64,000 nt of DNA from CAZICM01 sp964537685 (GCA_964537685.1 CAZICM010000004.1:186001-250000), one strand, 5' to 3'; numbered from the stretch's first letter, positions 26,663 through 35,653 are shown. The notes: a model not told the origin generated them from the sequence alone. Made by a program: numbers and translations.

Positions 26663-27319
26663 CTATCGACTGAATGAGTGTGAGATAAACGCCGTCGCAA
26701 TAAGAACAAATTCCTGGTGGAGACATCCGGAATACAGCAAGCTATCACCGAGGTGTTTCTGAGTCAGATGGTCGGTCGCCAATTGTGTTAGCCTTTCAAT
26801 CTCGCCCGCTGGTGTGGGACTTGATGGCGGGGTTGCTAACATCTGCTTAAGCGGTGGTGCCGGAATCGCGATGGTGTCGTCCATGATGAGCAGAGCGGCA
26901 GTTCCCTCAAGCTCCTCAAGCCAATTGTCATCAGGTGCTTGGCTGGCGGCCATCGGTCCTAGTATGCCCCGTTTCAAGGATGCCTTGTGCCAAGAATTGT
27001 CGTGAAAATCCTGCCGATATACTTCTCCAAGCCCGTTAACAAGGTCCATCCACACTAACTCTGAGTGCTGGGTCCGATACACTGTCACTGGCAACTTGCT
27101 CCAGAAGCTGCGCCTGGTTTGGATCAGCATCAACTTTTCTTCGCTTTGCCCCAGCGGGACGGGTGGAGCTTCCGATCTGATGGCTTGCGTTGAAGCCGCG
27201 GTCGTAGAACTGGAGGTCGTCGCTTGTAACTGGTTCGGAGTTTCACCCGGTTTGCCTGAGCAATTGACGAGGGTCAGAGCAAACAGGCTGCACGTAAACG
27301 ACAAGGTTTGGAGTGTCAT
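26663..27319 (-). CDS. putative lipoprotein (island cargo block 2)
   Basis: 218 residues from ATG 27319: signal peptide and lipobox (FALTLVNC), a Thr/Ser-rich linker (TTSSSTTAASTQ), then a mixed region with a conserved-looking core (FWSKLPVTVYRTQHSELVWM). No family recognised. A start at 27370 would bury the signal peptide behind 17 residues. The SD is weak. It is followed immediately by the membrane coiled-coil gene, suggesting a two-protein envelope unit. Confidence 0.65.
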   Translation of the reverse strand: MTLQTLSFTCSLFALTLVNCSGKPGETPNQLQATTSSSTTAASTQAIRSEAPPVPLGQSEEKLMLIQTRRSFWSKLPVTVYRTQHSELVWMDLVNGLGEVYRQDFHDNSWHKASLKRGILGPMAASQAPDDNWLEELEGTAALLIMDDTIAIPAPPLKQMLATPPSSPTPAGEIERLTQLATDHLTQKHLGDSLLYSGCLHQEFVLIATAFISHSFSR

Positions 27320-27569
27320 GGTGTGGTGGTTCTCAACGTAACGCACTGATGCGCCTGCGAAAATGTTCACATGTCAGCAGCAAGCCACACCAATGTGGCG
27401 AGTGCCATATTTACACCAACAAAGCACCAAATTATTCCGCGTGATTGGGTGTCAACTGTGAGCACTGTGGCAGTGGATAGACAACTAATCAGAACAGCAC
27501 TAATCTTTACTGTTGACTGTTTGGGATGAGGTCGAGGGCTCACCGGTTGGGTGCTGCTACCCGGTGAGC

Positions 27570-28619
27570 CTACTGAGGGCGTGGGCCTTTGTTCTCCTCA
27601 TTTTTGGGGTTGAGGTGCAAATCTGAAGCTGCTGGTAGATTCTCAAGCAGGAACCGAAATAGCACTTCAGCTGAGGCACGTGCGGCAAAACGCTTGAACC
27701 GATCGTCCTTTGTGGCGTCAGCGTGGTCCATGACACCCTTGACAACTATCCAATGGGGAACCGAGTGGCGAAATGCGGCCCCGCCAATCGCCGCCGCCTC
27801 CATCTCTAAACCCACTACCGTGCGAACCCCCCATTTTTTTAGCTTGTCCCAGGTGAGACCATCCTTGATGACAGCGTTTCCGCTGGCTATCGGACCAACC
27901 TTGATATCAAAAGGCAGTGTTTGGGGAGGATCAGAAAGAAGCAGAACCTTCTCAACTTGTGCTTGACCCGCTTCCGTGATGAGGATCTTCAGGCCATTCA
28001 CAACAATTAGTCCTTCAGCTTCATACTGCGCGAGTCGAGTTTTCCATGTTCCATTTGGAAAATATCGAGTCTTTGCCGGATGGCGGCTGGGATCCTGGCC
28101 CGCATAGAGTCGGTCGAGCAGCCACAATTGGGCATCCTCTGGGGATGGTGGGCCATAGCTTGGTAGGCCATTTGGCTTCAACTCTTGAGCCGCACGCAAC
28201 CATGGGTGTTGGAGCTGAAACTGGCGATGATCGCCCTCGAATCTGTCGTGATGTTGCTTTCCTTCATCATAGGCGTAGACCGTTTCTGCGATTATGACAT
28301 CACCTAGCGCGGTTTCGTCGGCGTTACCTGCACAAACTCCAGACATCGCCAAACATTTGGGATTTAGGTGGGGGATCAGGGTGGCAGCGAGCGCCGTCGT
28401 TGCCGTTGCACCCATTCGTGTGGGATGGGCCAACGCGACCGTAATGGAACGACCGTGACCGTGATGGTAGTGTCCAATCAAGTAGGGTTCGGAGCGGATC
28501 TCGCGGCATTCTTTCCAGCTCTCTATTCCCACTCCACCACCTGCGTTCTTCGCGACCTCACAAACAGCTTCATGTTCCATGGGAAGGGCTGTGATTATTA
28601 GAACGTCAACGGAGCGCAT
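27570..28619 (-). CDS. nucleoside phosphorylase superfamily protein (MTAN/PNP-like)
   Basis: 349 residues. The fold of purine nucleoside phosphorylases and MTA/SAH nucleosidases is clear: VLIITALPMEHEAV (first strand), CLAMSGVCAGNADETALGDV (GxxG/LGDV motif), GVRTVVGLEMEAAAIGGAAF (ribose-binding MExxA) and WIVVKGVMDHAD (the Asp-bearing final motif). A central insertion of about 90 residues, roughly residues 140-230, looks like a small winged-helix-like subdomain (WKTRLAQYEAEGLIVVNGLK). Stand-alone phosphorylase-fold domains of this long type occur in predicted bacterial conflict systems as nucleotide-cleaving or sensing units; that role is inference here. First gene of minus-strand block 2, 250 bp before the lipoprotein. 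Confidence 0.82.
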   Translation of the reverse strand: MRSVDVLIITALPMEHEAVCEVAKNAGGGVGIESWKECREIRSEPYLIGHYHHGHGRSITVALAHPTRMGATATTALAATLIPHLNPKCLAMSGVCAGNADETALGDVIIAETVYAYDEGKQHHDRFEGDHRQFQLQHPWLRAAQELKPNGLPSYGPPSPEDAQLWLLDRLYAGQDPSRHPAKTRYFPNGTWKTRLAQYEAEGLIVVNGLKILITEAGQAQVEKVLLLSDPPQTLPFDIKVGPIASGNAVIKDGLTWDKLKKWGVRTVVGLEMEAAAIGGAAFRHSVPHWIVVKGVMDHADATKDDRFKRFAARASAEVLFRFLLENLPAASDLHLNPKNEENKGPRPQ

Positions 28620-29056
28620 AGAACCTCAAAAAGATCGTTCGATATCGAAGGTCAAACCGCGAAGCCTGCACAACACCAAAACGTACACCTGCCCAACAAG
28701 TATTTGACGGCCCCGCATAGTCTATCCTGACTTATTTCTATAGGGGGTTTACCCAGATCTGCCTAATCCTGTCTACTTATATTCCGTCTCCGCCCCTGAT
28801 TCAACACAAAACAAAATTAAACCCCAGCCTCTACCTGCCTCACCGCCCCATCCGAACATCATGCAACCCTACGGCTGCCTATGCCACCTCACGCCTGTTT
28901 AACCAAGATCCCGCCTAAATCGGCTGCCTAATCCATCTCGCCCCGCCACCTAAAACCATCCAAAGCATTCCCCGCATCATCCATCGCATTGATGTCCGGG
29001 CCGCGTATGAGGATGAAATAGCCAACCAATTCGCTAAAATTGCGCGTGCCAAAACC
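28620..29056. other. non-coding C-rich region upstream of the phosphorylase gene
   Basis: No convincing gene. The first 100 bases should hold the promoter of the minus-strand phosphorylase gene. From about 28780 the plus strand becomes strongly C-rich, the mirror of the G-rich joint at 24692-24918. The last 60 bases read as a short protein-like segment (AYEDEIANQFAKIARAK) that runs into the first direct repeat, perhaps the end of a lost gene. Confidence 0.45.
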
Positions 29057-29345
29057 GATCCGCTTCAATCAAAAAGATATGAACTAAAAACATTTGAATT
29101 TATGTCAATACAATCGCATTCCACAAATTGCACGAGCACTGCCATAACGATCCAATTGGCAACGCCCGCCCATCTTCGCCCCTCCCATCCATCACCCCAC
29201 CCACCCCGGTTACCCGCACCAGAGTGCCACCGAGGATCACCGAGTGCCATCAAATGCTCCAGCCACAATCCCAAAATCCCAGCAGATCCCCGCGAAAGAT
29301 GCACCATTGCCCCACGATCCCAATCTGCCTCATACCTATCTCAAA
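29057..29345 (+). repeat. diverged direct repeat, copy A, at the island's right end
   Basis: It begins CGATCCGCTTCAATCAAAAA and shares with copy B a first 80 bases that are nearly colinear. Later landmarks in the same order are CCATAACGATCCAATTG and ATCCCCGC. The spacing between landmarks is similar but the sequence between them is diverged. It contains the 11-base core (29063-29073) also found at the left junction. Confidence 0.7.
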
Positions 29346-29574
29346 AATAATTCCGCAGAAAAATAAACATGTAACTCGGATAAATTGAGCAGATGATGGT
29401 CATGACGCAGATCTAATGCAAAGAAGTGGAACTTTAGCAACAGATCAGAAGCAATACAGCTTTGGGGACTTTCGTTATCGTCACGCTATGCGAACGGCTT
29501 TGCTTGGGTTGGGTCTAAACGGCAGCATAGGTAACACTTTGTTGCAATTCGATAAAATTGTAAGTGTTAAACCC

Positions 29575-29885
29575 GATCCGCTTCAATCAAAAAGATACAA
29601 ACTCAAAACATTTAAATTCATGTCAATACAATCGTAATTGCCAACTTGCGCAAGCAATTCCATAACGATCCAATTGCAAAATGCTCACATGCATTTCCAC
29701 GCCTCTGTAGCCTCGCCCCACCCCATCCCTCCCCGTTTCCCCACCGTTTCCCAAACAAGAAGCACTCACCCTGCCCCCAAGTGCCCCAAAGTGCCACGGC
29801 CTTGATCTCCGATCCCCGGCAAATCCCCGCAAAACGCGCACCCTGCTTCAACCTTCAGATCTCGCCGGAACCCATCTCTACAATC
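29575..29885 (+). repeat. diverged direct repeat, copy B, abutting the DUF4139 C-terminal fragment
   Basis: Begins CGATCCGCTTCAATCAAAAA, with the 11-base core at 29581-29591. Follows the same landmark order as copy A, then runs directly into the DUF4139 C-terminal frame. Between the copies (29346-29574) is a short open frame ending in the repeat-encoded peptide DPLQSKRYKLKTFKFMSIQS, probably a remnant. Confidence 0.7.
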
Positions 29886-29890
29886 AGTCC

Positions 29891-30583
29891 ATGCCCCGGG
29901 GGACGGCCGATCCTTGGGGACACCGCAAAAGCGGCTTTTTCGATGTTCGCTATGACACGCAGGGGCGCACCGATGTGCCCTGCAACGGGCATTTTTGCCA
30001 GGTGTTCGTGAGGGCGTGGGACACAGGCTCCGCGATGCGTTTTGTGACAACCCCCAAGGAAGCCGAAGAGGTGTACCGGGAGGCGGAGTTTCAAAATCCA
30101 GCTCAAATGCCGCTGCTTGCGGGGCCGGTGGAGCTTTTTTTCGATCAAGCCTATGTCGCGCGCACATCGATGTCGCACGCCGATCGGGGCGGAACCATTC
30201 GTCTGGGGCTCGGTGTCGAAGAACGGCTAAAAATCAGGCGCAATACACGGGTTTCAGAAGCCAGCGCGGGTTTTTTGGGAGGCAGTACCGCCGTCGATCA
30301 CACCATTTCGATCGAATTGTCATCGGCGCTGGGGCGGGACACGCAAATTGCGGTTTTCGATAGGATTCCGGTGACGGACGACAAAGAGGTCGACGTTAAA
30401 TTTGTATCGTCGGCCCCCGCAGCCGAAAGCTACAGCCAGACCGATCGCGGATCGCCCGTACGCAAAGGGCTTCGCTTTCAAGTGGCCCTGCCCACGGGCG
30501 GCAAGGCATCCATTGAATTCCGCTACAAAGTGACGCTGCCCTCGAAGAGCGAGCTAGTGGGAGGCAATCGGCGTGAATCCTAA
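29891..30583 (+). CDS. DUF4139/MuiA-like protein, C-terminal part of a gene split by an island
   Basis: 230 residues that match only the second half of DUF4139: SGFFDVRYD, then PLLAGPVELFFDQAYVART, RGGTIRLGLGVEERLKI, SAGFLGGSTAVDHTISIEL, the family's FDRIPVTDDKEVDV and the terminal KSELVGGNRRE. The frame stays open upstream of the ATG at 29891 and no SD is seen, so translation in its present state is doubtful. Its natural N-terminal partner is the fragment at 13951-15657; joined, they would give a protein near 780 residues. It overlaps the next DUF4139 gene by 11 bases. Confidence 0.8.
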   Translation: MPRGTADPWGHRKSGFFDVRYDTQGRTDVPCNGHFCQVFVRAWDTGSAMRFVTTPKEAEEVYREAEFQNPAQMPLLAGPVELFFDQAYVARTSMSHADRGGTIRLGLGVEERLKIRRNTRVSEASAGFLGGSTAVDHTISIELSSALGRDTQIAVFDRIPVTDDKEVDVKFVSSAPAAESYSQTDRGSPVRKGLRFQVALPTGGKASIEFRYKVTLPSKSELVGGNRRES

Positions 30584-32201
30584 GACAAGGGCCGAAGCCT
30601 TTGAAACGCAGACCATTCAAAGTTCGGTAGTGCGTGTGGTGCTGTTTGAAGACCGGGCTCTGGTCGTGAGGACTTGTTCCGCCGGGCTCGGCGCCAATCG
30701 GAACGAGCTGCTGGTTCCGGGGCTTTCGCCTTTTATCGACGACCGGACGGTTCAAGCCCGGATTACCCAAGGCGAGGCCCGGATTTTGGGGGTGAGCCTT
30801 AAACGGCGCGTAGTGGCTGAAAACGCCGCGGGCGAAGAAGTGCAGACCGCGCTGCACCGCGAGATGAACGAAGCCAAGTCCAAATCGTTCGCGGCGCAGC
30901 GGGCGCTCGACCGGGCGAAGCGCATGGAGACCCGCGTGGCCTATTTGGCTTCAAAATGGGCTGAATCGATAGCCGAAGTGCCCGCGCAGATATCGCAGGA
31001 AGAACGGATGTCGGTATGGAAGGCGGCCCTGTCGGCGATCGATCGCGAGGCTGTGCAGGCCATGGACGACTGCATTGTGGCCCATCGCGAGACGATGCTG
31101 GCGGACGAGCTGAACGAGCAGATTGACGCGCGGGCGAGGGAGCTCGGCACGAAAATGCCGCGTTATGAAGGGTTAATCGCGGTTCAGGCCGAGCGGCTTA
31201 CAGACGATAAAGGCGATAAAAACGAGGGCGCAGATGCCTTGCCTGTTTCGATTGAGATTGCGTATCAAGTGCCGTGCGCGCTGTGGAGGCCCGAGCATTT
31301 GGCGAAGCTAGTGGACCCGGACAGCGAAGAGCCGAGCATTGAATTGGTGAGCTGGGCGGCGGCCTGGCAGCGCACAGGCGAGGATTGGCCCGATATCGAG
31401 CTATGGTTTTCGACGGCCCGCCCGGCTCAGCGCACCGATGTTCCGCTGCTCGAAGACGATGTGCTGGTATCGAGGCGAAAAAGCGCCGTGGAAAAGCGGC
31501 GCATTCATGTGGGTGCGCGCCAGGTGGCGCTGCATGCGGCGCGCGATTTATCGGGCGGAAATGCGGGGGAGATGCCTGGGGTGGACGATGGTGGCGAACC
31601 TTTAGAATTCCGGGCGAAGCAGCGGGTTTCATTTTTATCGAATGGCCGGCCCATTCGGGTTGAGCTTAGCCGGCGCGCTTTCCCGGCCACCGTAGAGCGG
31701 ATTTTATATCCAGAACTGAGCGAAGCGGCGCATCTCCGGGCTTCGGCGACGCTGGCGCCCGCGGGAGCTGGGCCTCTGTTGGCGGGACCGCTCCGGGTGA
31801 GCCGGGGTCAAAGCCTGGTGGGGCGTTCTCAAGTGGGCTTTATCGGAGCGGGCGAGCATTTTTATATGGGATTTGGCGTAGATGACGGCATCCGGGTGAG
31901 ACGGGCCGTCGACGAGAGCCGGGAAACGGCGGCTGTATTTGGCACACAAAAGATTAAGCGAAATATCCGTTTATATTTATCGAATTTATCGGACGAGCCC
32001 CGGAAGCTGGTGGTGGTCGAACGCATCTTTGTGAGCGAAACGGATGAAGTGGAAGTGAATGCGTTTGAATTGTCTTCGTTTAAGCTGGATGAACGGGATG
32101 GTTTTGCCCGGGCGGAGCTTGTATTAGAGCCTCTTGGCACATCGGTGCTCAAGCTGGGCTACGAGATCCGCGCTTCGAATTCGGTTGTTCTTTCCATTTG
32201 A
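30573..32201 (+). CDS. DUF4139 domain-containing protein (MuiA-like), intact
   Basis: 542 residues. The N-terminal DUF4140-like region (VVRVVLFEDRALVVRTCSAG) leads to a helical hairpin (about residues 90-200) and the DUF4139 beta domain (WAAAWQRTGEDWPDIELWFS; AGPLLAGPLRVSRGQSLVGR; FYMGFGVDDGIRVRR). The C-terminus has VVERIFVSETDEVEVN as in the family. Mucoidy-inhibitor-A-like proteins are of unclear biochemical role, linked by name to exopolysaccharide phenotypes. Start at GTG 30573 with GGGAGG eight bases before. It is a diverged paralogue of the split gene beside it, so the locus originally held two in tandem. Confidence 0.88.
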   Translation: MNPKTRAEAFETQTIQSSVVRVVLFEDRALVVRTCSAGLGANRNELLVPGLSPFIDDRTVQARITQGEARILGVSLKRRVVAENAAGEEVQTALHREMNEAKSKSFAAQRALDRAKRMETRVAYLASKWAESIAEVPAQISQEERMSVWKAALSAIDREAVQAMDDCIVAHRETMLADELNEQIDARARELGTKMPRYEGLIAVQAERLTDDKGDKNEGADALPVSIEIAYQVPCALWRPEHLAKLVDPDSEEPSIELVSWAAAWQRTGEDWPDIELWFSTARPAQRTDVPLLEDDVLVSRRKSAVEKRRIHVGARQVALHAARDLSGGNAGEMPGVDDGGEPLEFRAKQRVSFLSNGRPIRVELSRRAFPATVERILYPELSEAAHLRASATLAPAGAGPLLAGPLRVSRGQSLVGRSQVGFIGAGEHFYMGFGVDDGIRVRRAVDESRETAAVFGTQKIKRNIRLYLSNLSDEPRKLVVVERIFVSETDEVEVNAFELSSFKLDERDGFARAELVLEPLGTSVLKLGYEIRASNSVVLSI

Positions 32202-32236
32202 TCGAATACAAAATCATCAAATTGAAAGAAATAATT

Positions 32237-32965
32237 TTAGAATTGAATCACATTAAAATGCCGGAGCTCGGCCCGAAGCCGCCTCCCGCGGGGATCGGGC
32301 GAAAATTCATACGCCGTCAGCGAGCAATGCCCGAGCTCGTGTTCCCGATCGATGCTCAAAATCTCTTCTTCGCTTAAGGCTTCAATCAAATAGCGAAAGC
32401 AATAAATAACCGCGTGATGCGCGACCACCAAGATTCGCTCTCCGGCGTAATCCCTTTTGAATGTGTCGACCATACTACGCAATCGCAAAATAACATCGCA
32501 CCAGCTCTCGCCGCCCGGCGGCCGGTAATAGAACTTTCCCAAGGCGGCCCGGAGCGCTGCCTGCTCTGGGAATTTTTCGGCCACGCCTGCTTTGGTCAGC
32601 CTTTCAAACAAGCCGAATTCGCGTTCCCGCAGGCGCTCATCCACCACAATATCAAAAGCCGCGCCGCCCCCGCCCAGCGCCCTGCGCGCAATTTCGGCGG
32701 TCTTTCGGGCACGGGCATAGGGCGAGCTTAAAATAACGGTCGGACGCTCGCTTTCGGGACGCTCGGCAAACATGCGTTTGCCAAGTTCAGCGGATTGATG
32801 CTCGCCCAAAGCCGTGAGCGGCACATCCACGTCGCGCATCTCGAGATCGATGGTGGGAGAACCGGCCGTTTCGGCGAGCGCGCGCACCACATTGCCCAGG
32901 CTTTCGCCGTGGCGCACAAGCCAGAGCGATTGAGGCGCGGATGCTGAGGGAGAAGAATGAGGCAC
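32237..32965 (-). CDS. histidine phosphatase family protein
   Basis: 242 residues. The phosphohistidine motif is LVRHGESLGN, the conserved Arg lies in SSPYARARKTAEIARRAL, the Glu in EREFGLFE, and the second catalytic His in ILVVAHHAVIYCF. This is the phosphoglycerate-mutase/phosphatase superfamily; substrate cannot be told from sequence. Last gene of the flotillin operon, starting 9 bases after the channel-like gene. Convergent with the intact DUF4139 gene. Confidence 0.9.
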   Translation of the reverse strand: MPHSSPSASAPQSLWLVRHGESLGNVVRALAETAGSPTIDLEMRDVDVPLTALGEHQSAELGKRMFAERPESERPTVILSSPYARARKTAEIARRALGGGGAAFDIVVDERLREREFGLFERLTKAGVAEKFPEQAALRAALGKFYYRPPGGESWCDVILRLRSMVDTFKRDYAGERILVVAHHAVIYCFRYLIEALSEEEILSIDREHELGHCSLTAYEFSPDPRGRRLRAELRHFNVIQF

Positions 32966-32974
32966 GCAGGTCTT

Positions 32975-33466
32975 CTAAACTGGACGGGCCGCCGGATCCA
33001 ATCGCTTCAGCGCTTCTAAAATGGCGTCCAGTTTGGCGATAAGCACTTCTTCGGGCGATGGCCCGCTTTGGGGACGGGCTGGAGGATCGAAAGCCTTGGC
33101 GGCGAGCGATGGCCCAAAGGTCATTAAAAATGCCGCAATGGCCTTGCCTGCCTCGGTGCGCGCGAAAATATCGGCATAGCCCACCGACAAGGCCGTGGAC
33201 GTAAATACAAGGGCATCCCAAAAGCTTTGGCATTTGGGGTTCTGATCTTTTTCCGCAAGCCAAAACAGATAGGCGCTGCCCAGCGCGGTCACAAGCAGCG
33301 CATCGATTGGATCCCGCCCCACGGCCTCGCGCATGGCTTCTTTGAGCGAGCCATAGGACAAATCCCCTCCCCTCTGTCCGCACAAACCGAGCGCCATTTT
33401 CGACAGCGCCGAAAGCGCGGCGGTATCGGCGGACAGAGGTATTTCCTGCGCGGCGGGCGATGCCAC
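32975..33466 (-). CDS. small potassium-channel-pore-like membrane protein
   Basis: 163 residues. FWDALVFTSTALSVGYADIF followed by a hydrophobic helix (KAIAAFLMTFGPSLAAKAF) resembles the pore helix, selectivity filter and inner helix of two-helix potassium channels, whose filter reads TVGYG; here it reads SVGYA. A weaker hydrophobic segment (IDALLVTALGSAYLFWLA) could be the outer helix. The C-terminal 40 residues are Pro-rich then helical. It lies 3 bases after the flotillin gene, and the histidine phosphatase follows. The channel assignment is from the motif only. Confidence 0.6.
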   Translation of the reverse strand: MASPAAQEIPLSADTAALSALSKMALGLCGQRGGDLSYGSLKEAMREAVGRDPIDALLVTALGSAYLFWLAEKDQNPKCQSFWDALVFTSTALSVGYADIFARTEAGKAIAAFLMTFGPSLAAKAFDPPARPQSGPSPEEVLIAKLDAILEALKRLDPAARPV

Positions 33467-33469
33467 GGC

Positions 33470-35653
33470 CTATTCGCCTCCTGCCGGCGGGGACGCAGGG
33501 CGCCGGGGCGTGGGCGGCGCTTCGCTCACATGAATTTCGGCATCGCTGACCACGTTGACGCCTTGAGCGCGCCTCGAGATTTCATCGAGCTTTGCCGCGA
33601 TGGCCGGATCGCTTTCGATGACCTTGCGGACTTCGCCCGGAAGCGTCTGCAAAAAGCCCCGCGCCAAGCCTGCCAGTTTATCGGTATCGGTTTGGGTAAA
33701 GGCCATCATCTCGCGCAGCAGCGGATAAGCCGCGCCCGCTTCCAAAACCGTTTTTAGAATGGGCGATGCCGCTCCAAAAGCGCCTGAACCCTGTGCGTTT
33801 CCATCGCCCTGGCCGCCGCCCGGCGTGCCCTGCAACTGAAGCACTTTAATTTCGCTGATGGCCTTGGCCGGCGTCATCAGTTCGGCGGCCACCCTGGGCA
33901 ATACATCCAGCGCCTTCACCGTCACATCGCGCAGCAAGAACTTGGTCGACAGCGCGTTTTCCGCCTCGATTTGCAGGCGTTTCGCTTCCGCTTCCGCCTC
34001 GCCTCTGGCCTTTGTGGCTTCCGCCATCACCTTCATCGCGGCCGCATCGCGCTCGGCCGCCGTTGCCCGCGCATCCGCCGAAATCTGAACGCGCTCGGCT
34101 TCCGCCTGCGCCTGCGTCCGCACAACGGCCGCTTCCGCTTCCGCCTGCAATTGCTGCGCTTTTGCAACACCCTGCGCCTTGGCAATTTCGCCTTCGGCCA
34201 TCGCCTTCTTCGCAGCCGCCTCGCCTTCGGCGTGGGCCTTGGTCGTCGCTGCCTGGGCCTCGGCCTCGAGCTTAATTTTAAACGCCTCGCGCTCTGCCGC
34301 GATCTTCGACTTCTGCGCGTCTTCCTCGGCCTTGATGATGGCAATGGCCTTTTCGCGGTTGGCCTTGGCCGTTTCCTCGACCGTGATGATGCCCTGCATG
34401 GCCTGCTGCTGTTCGGCTTCGGCCTGCGCTTTGAGGGCCGCCGCGCGCGCCGCCTGCTCTTCGCTTTGGGTCACGGCGATCTGCTTGGCCACCCGCGCCG
34501 TTTCGATCGTCTGCTGCTTGACGATTTCGGCGGCCTCGACGACTTTCTGCTTTTCGACCGTCGCGGCTTCCAGCGCCTTTTGCCGATCGATTTCGGCCGC
34601 CTGAACGACTTTTTGCTTTTCGATCGTGGCCGCTTCGATTTCGCGCTGCTTGGCAATTTCGGCGCTCTGCTGGGCTTTTTCCGCCGCGATCTGAGCCTCG
34701 CGCTCGGCCCGAATGCGTGTCGCCTGCGCCACCGCGATGGCCTGTTCTTGCTGAATGCGCGCCGTTTCCGTCGCCCTCTGTTTTTCGTAGGCGCCCAGTT
34801 CCTGCGATTGCTGCTGGATATAAATCGCCTTGGCCGCCTCGGATTCCTGCGTCGCGCGGTATTCCCTCACGCGCCTTTGCTGATCGGCCTCGGCTTGAGC
34901 TTGTTCTTGCTCGAGATGCAAAGCCCGCTTGCGCGCATCGACGTTGGTAAGCTGAATGGCCAGCTCTTTTTCGCGCTGAATCTGATTGGTCTTCTCTGCG
35001 TTGCTCTGCACCGAATCCGTAATGGCCCGGAGACCTTCGGCATCGAACACATCGTGAGGATCGAGATCTTTTACGGGCACCATCGCCAGCGCGGTGATGG
35101 ACACGTTCTCGAGCGTCAGGCCATTTTTCTTCAGCTCTTCGCTGAGCGCCGTCTGAATATGCTCGGCAAACTGCTTTCGCTGGCCATGGAGCTCCATAAA
35201 GGTCTGATTGGCGGCCACCGAACGGAGCGCATCGGTCAGCTTGCCTTCGATCAGATCGCCGATGGCATGTTCATCGAGATTGCGCTCGCCAAAAGAGCGG
35301 GCCGCCGCGAGTACATCTTCTGCGATGGGCTCGACCTTGATGTAGAGCTCGGTCGTGACGTTGGCCTTGATTTTGTCTTTGGTGACCAGCGCGTTGCGGG
35401 CCGAGCGTTCGACGGAGAGTTTGACGGAGCGGAGCGAGACCCGCATAAGCTGATGGAGGATGGGGTAGACGGTGACGCCGCCTCCGATCACGACTTTGTT
35501 GCCGCCGCTGCCCGTGCGCACAAGCGCTTCGTCGGCGCCGCACCGGCGATAGAATTTGGCGAAGATGATCGCGACGATGGCGATTACAAAAACGCCTAGA
35601 AAAATGCCTAAAGCCGTCACTTGAAAGACAGGATCCGAAAGAAGTTTTTCCAT
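33470..35653 (-). CDS. flotillin family (SPFH/YqiK-like) membrane scaffold protein
   Basis: About 727 residues. An N-terminal membrane helix (VTALGIFLGVFVIAIVAIIF) is followed by GADEALVRTGSGGNKVVIGG, the typical flotillin start, and an SPFH domain to about residue 230. A very long Ala/Glu/Lys/Gln coiled coil (about 240-600) then leads to a Gly-rich C-terminal region. Flotillins organise membrane microdomains. ATG 35653 has GGAG eight bases ahead; the ATG at 35683 lacks one. The coding strand follows the YqiJ-like gene by about 60 bp, matching the yqiJ-yqiK order known in Enterobacteria. Confidence 0.93.
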   Translation of the reverse strand: MEKLLSDPVFQVTALGIFLGVFVIAIVAIIFAKFYRRCGADEALVRTGSGGNKVVIGGGVTVYPILHQLMRVSLRSVKLSVERSARNALVTKDKIKANVTTELYIKVEPIAEDVLAAARSFGERNLDEHAIGDLIEGKLTDALRSVAANQTFMELHGQRKQFAEHIQTALSEELKKNGLTLENVSITALAMVPVKDLDPHDVFDAEGLRAITDSVQSNAEKTNQIQREKELAIQLTNVDARKRALHLEQEQAQAEADQQRRVREYRATQESEAAKAIYIQQQSQELGAYEKQRATETARIQQEQAIAVAQATRIRAEREAQIAAEKAQQSAEIAKQREIEAATIEKQKVVQAAEIDRQKALEAATVEKQKVVEAAEIVKQQTIETARVAKQIAVTQSEEQAARAAALKAQAEAEQQQAMQGIITVEETAKANREKAIAIIKAEEDAQKSKIAAEREAFKIKLEAEAQAATTKAHAEGEAAAKKAMAEGEIAKAQGVAKAQQLQAEAEAAVVRTQAQAEAERVQISADARATAAERDAAAMKVMAEATKARGEAEAEAKRLQIEAENALSTKFLLRDVTVKALDVLPRVAAELMTPAKAISEIKVLQLQGTPGGGQGDGNAQGSGAFGAASPILKTVLEAGAAYPLLREMMAFTQTDTDKLAGLARGFLQTLPGEVRKVIESDPAIAAKLDEISRRAQGVNVVSDAEIHVSEAPPTPRRPASPPAGGE

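Noticed and set aside
29416..29637. 73-codon frame between and into the second direct repeat
   Set aside because: Its last 20 residues are encoded by the repeat itself and no SD or domain is present; treated as a remnant.
33971..35599. Long plus-strand open frame (542 codons) across the flotillin gene
   Set aside because: It is exactly antisense to the flotillin coiled coil; its Leu/Arg/Phe-rich translation is the expected shadow of Ala/Glu codons, with no SD or family match.
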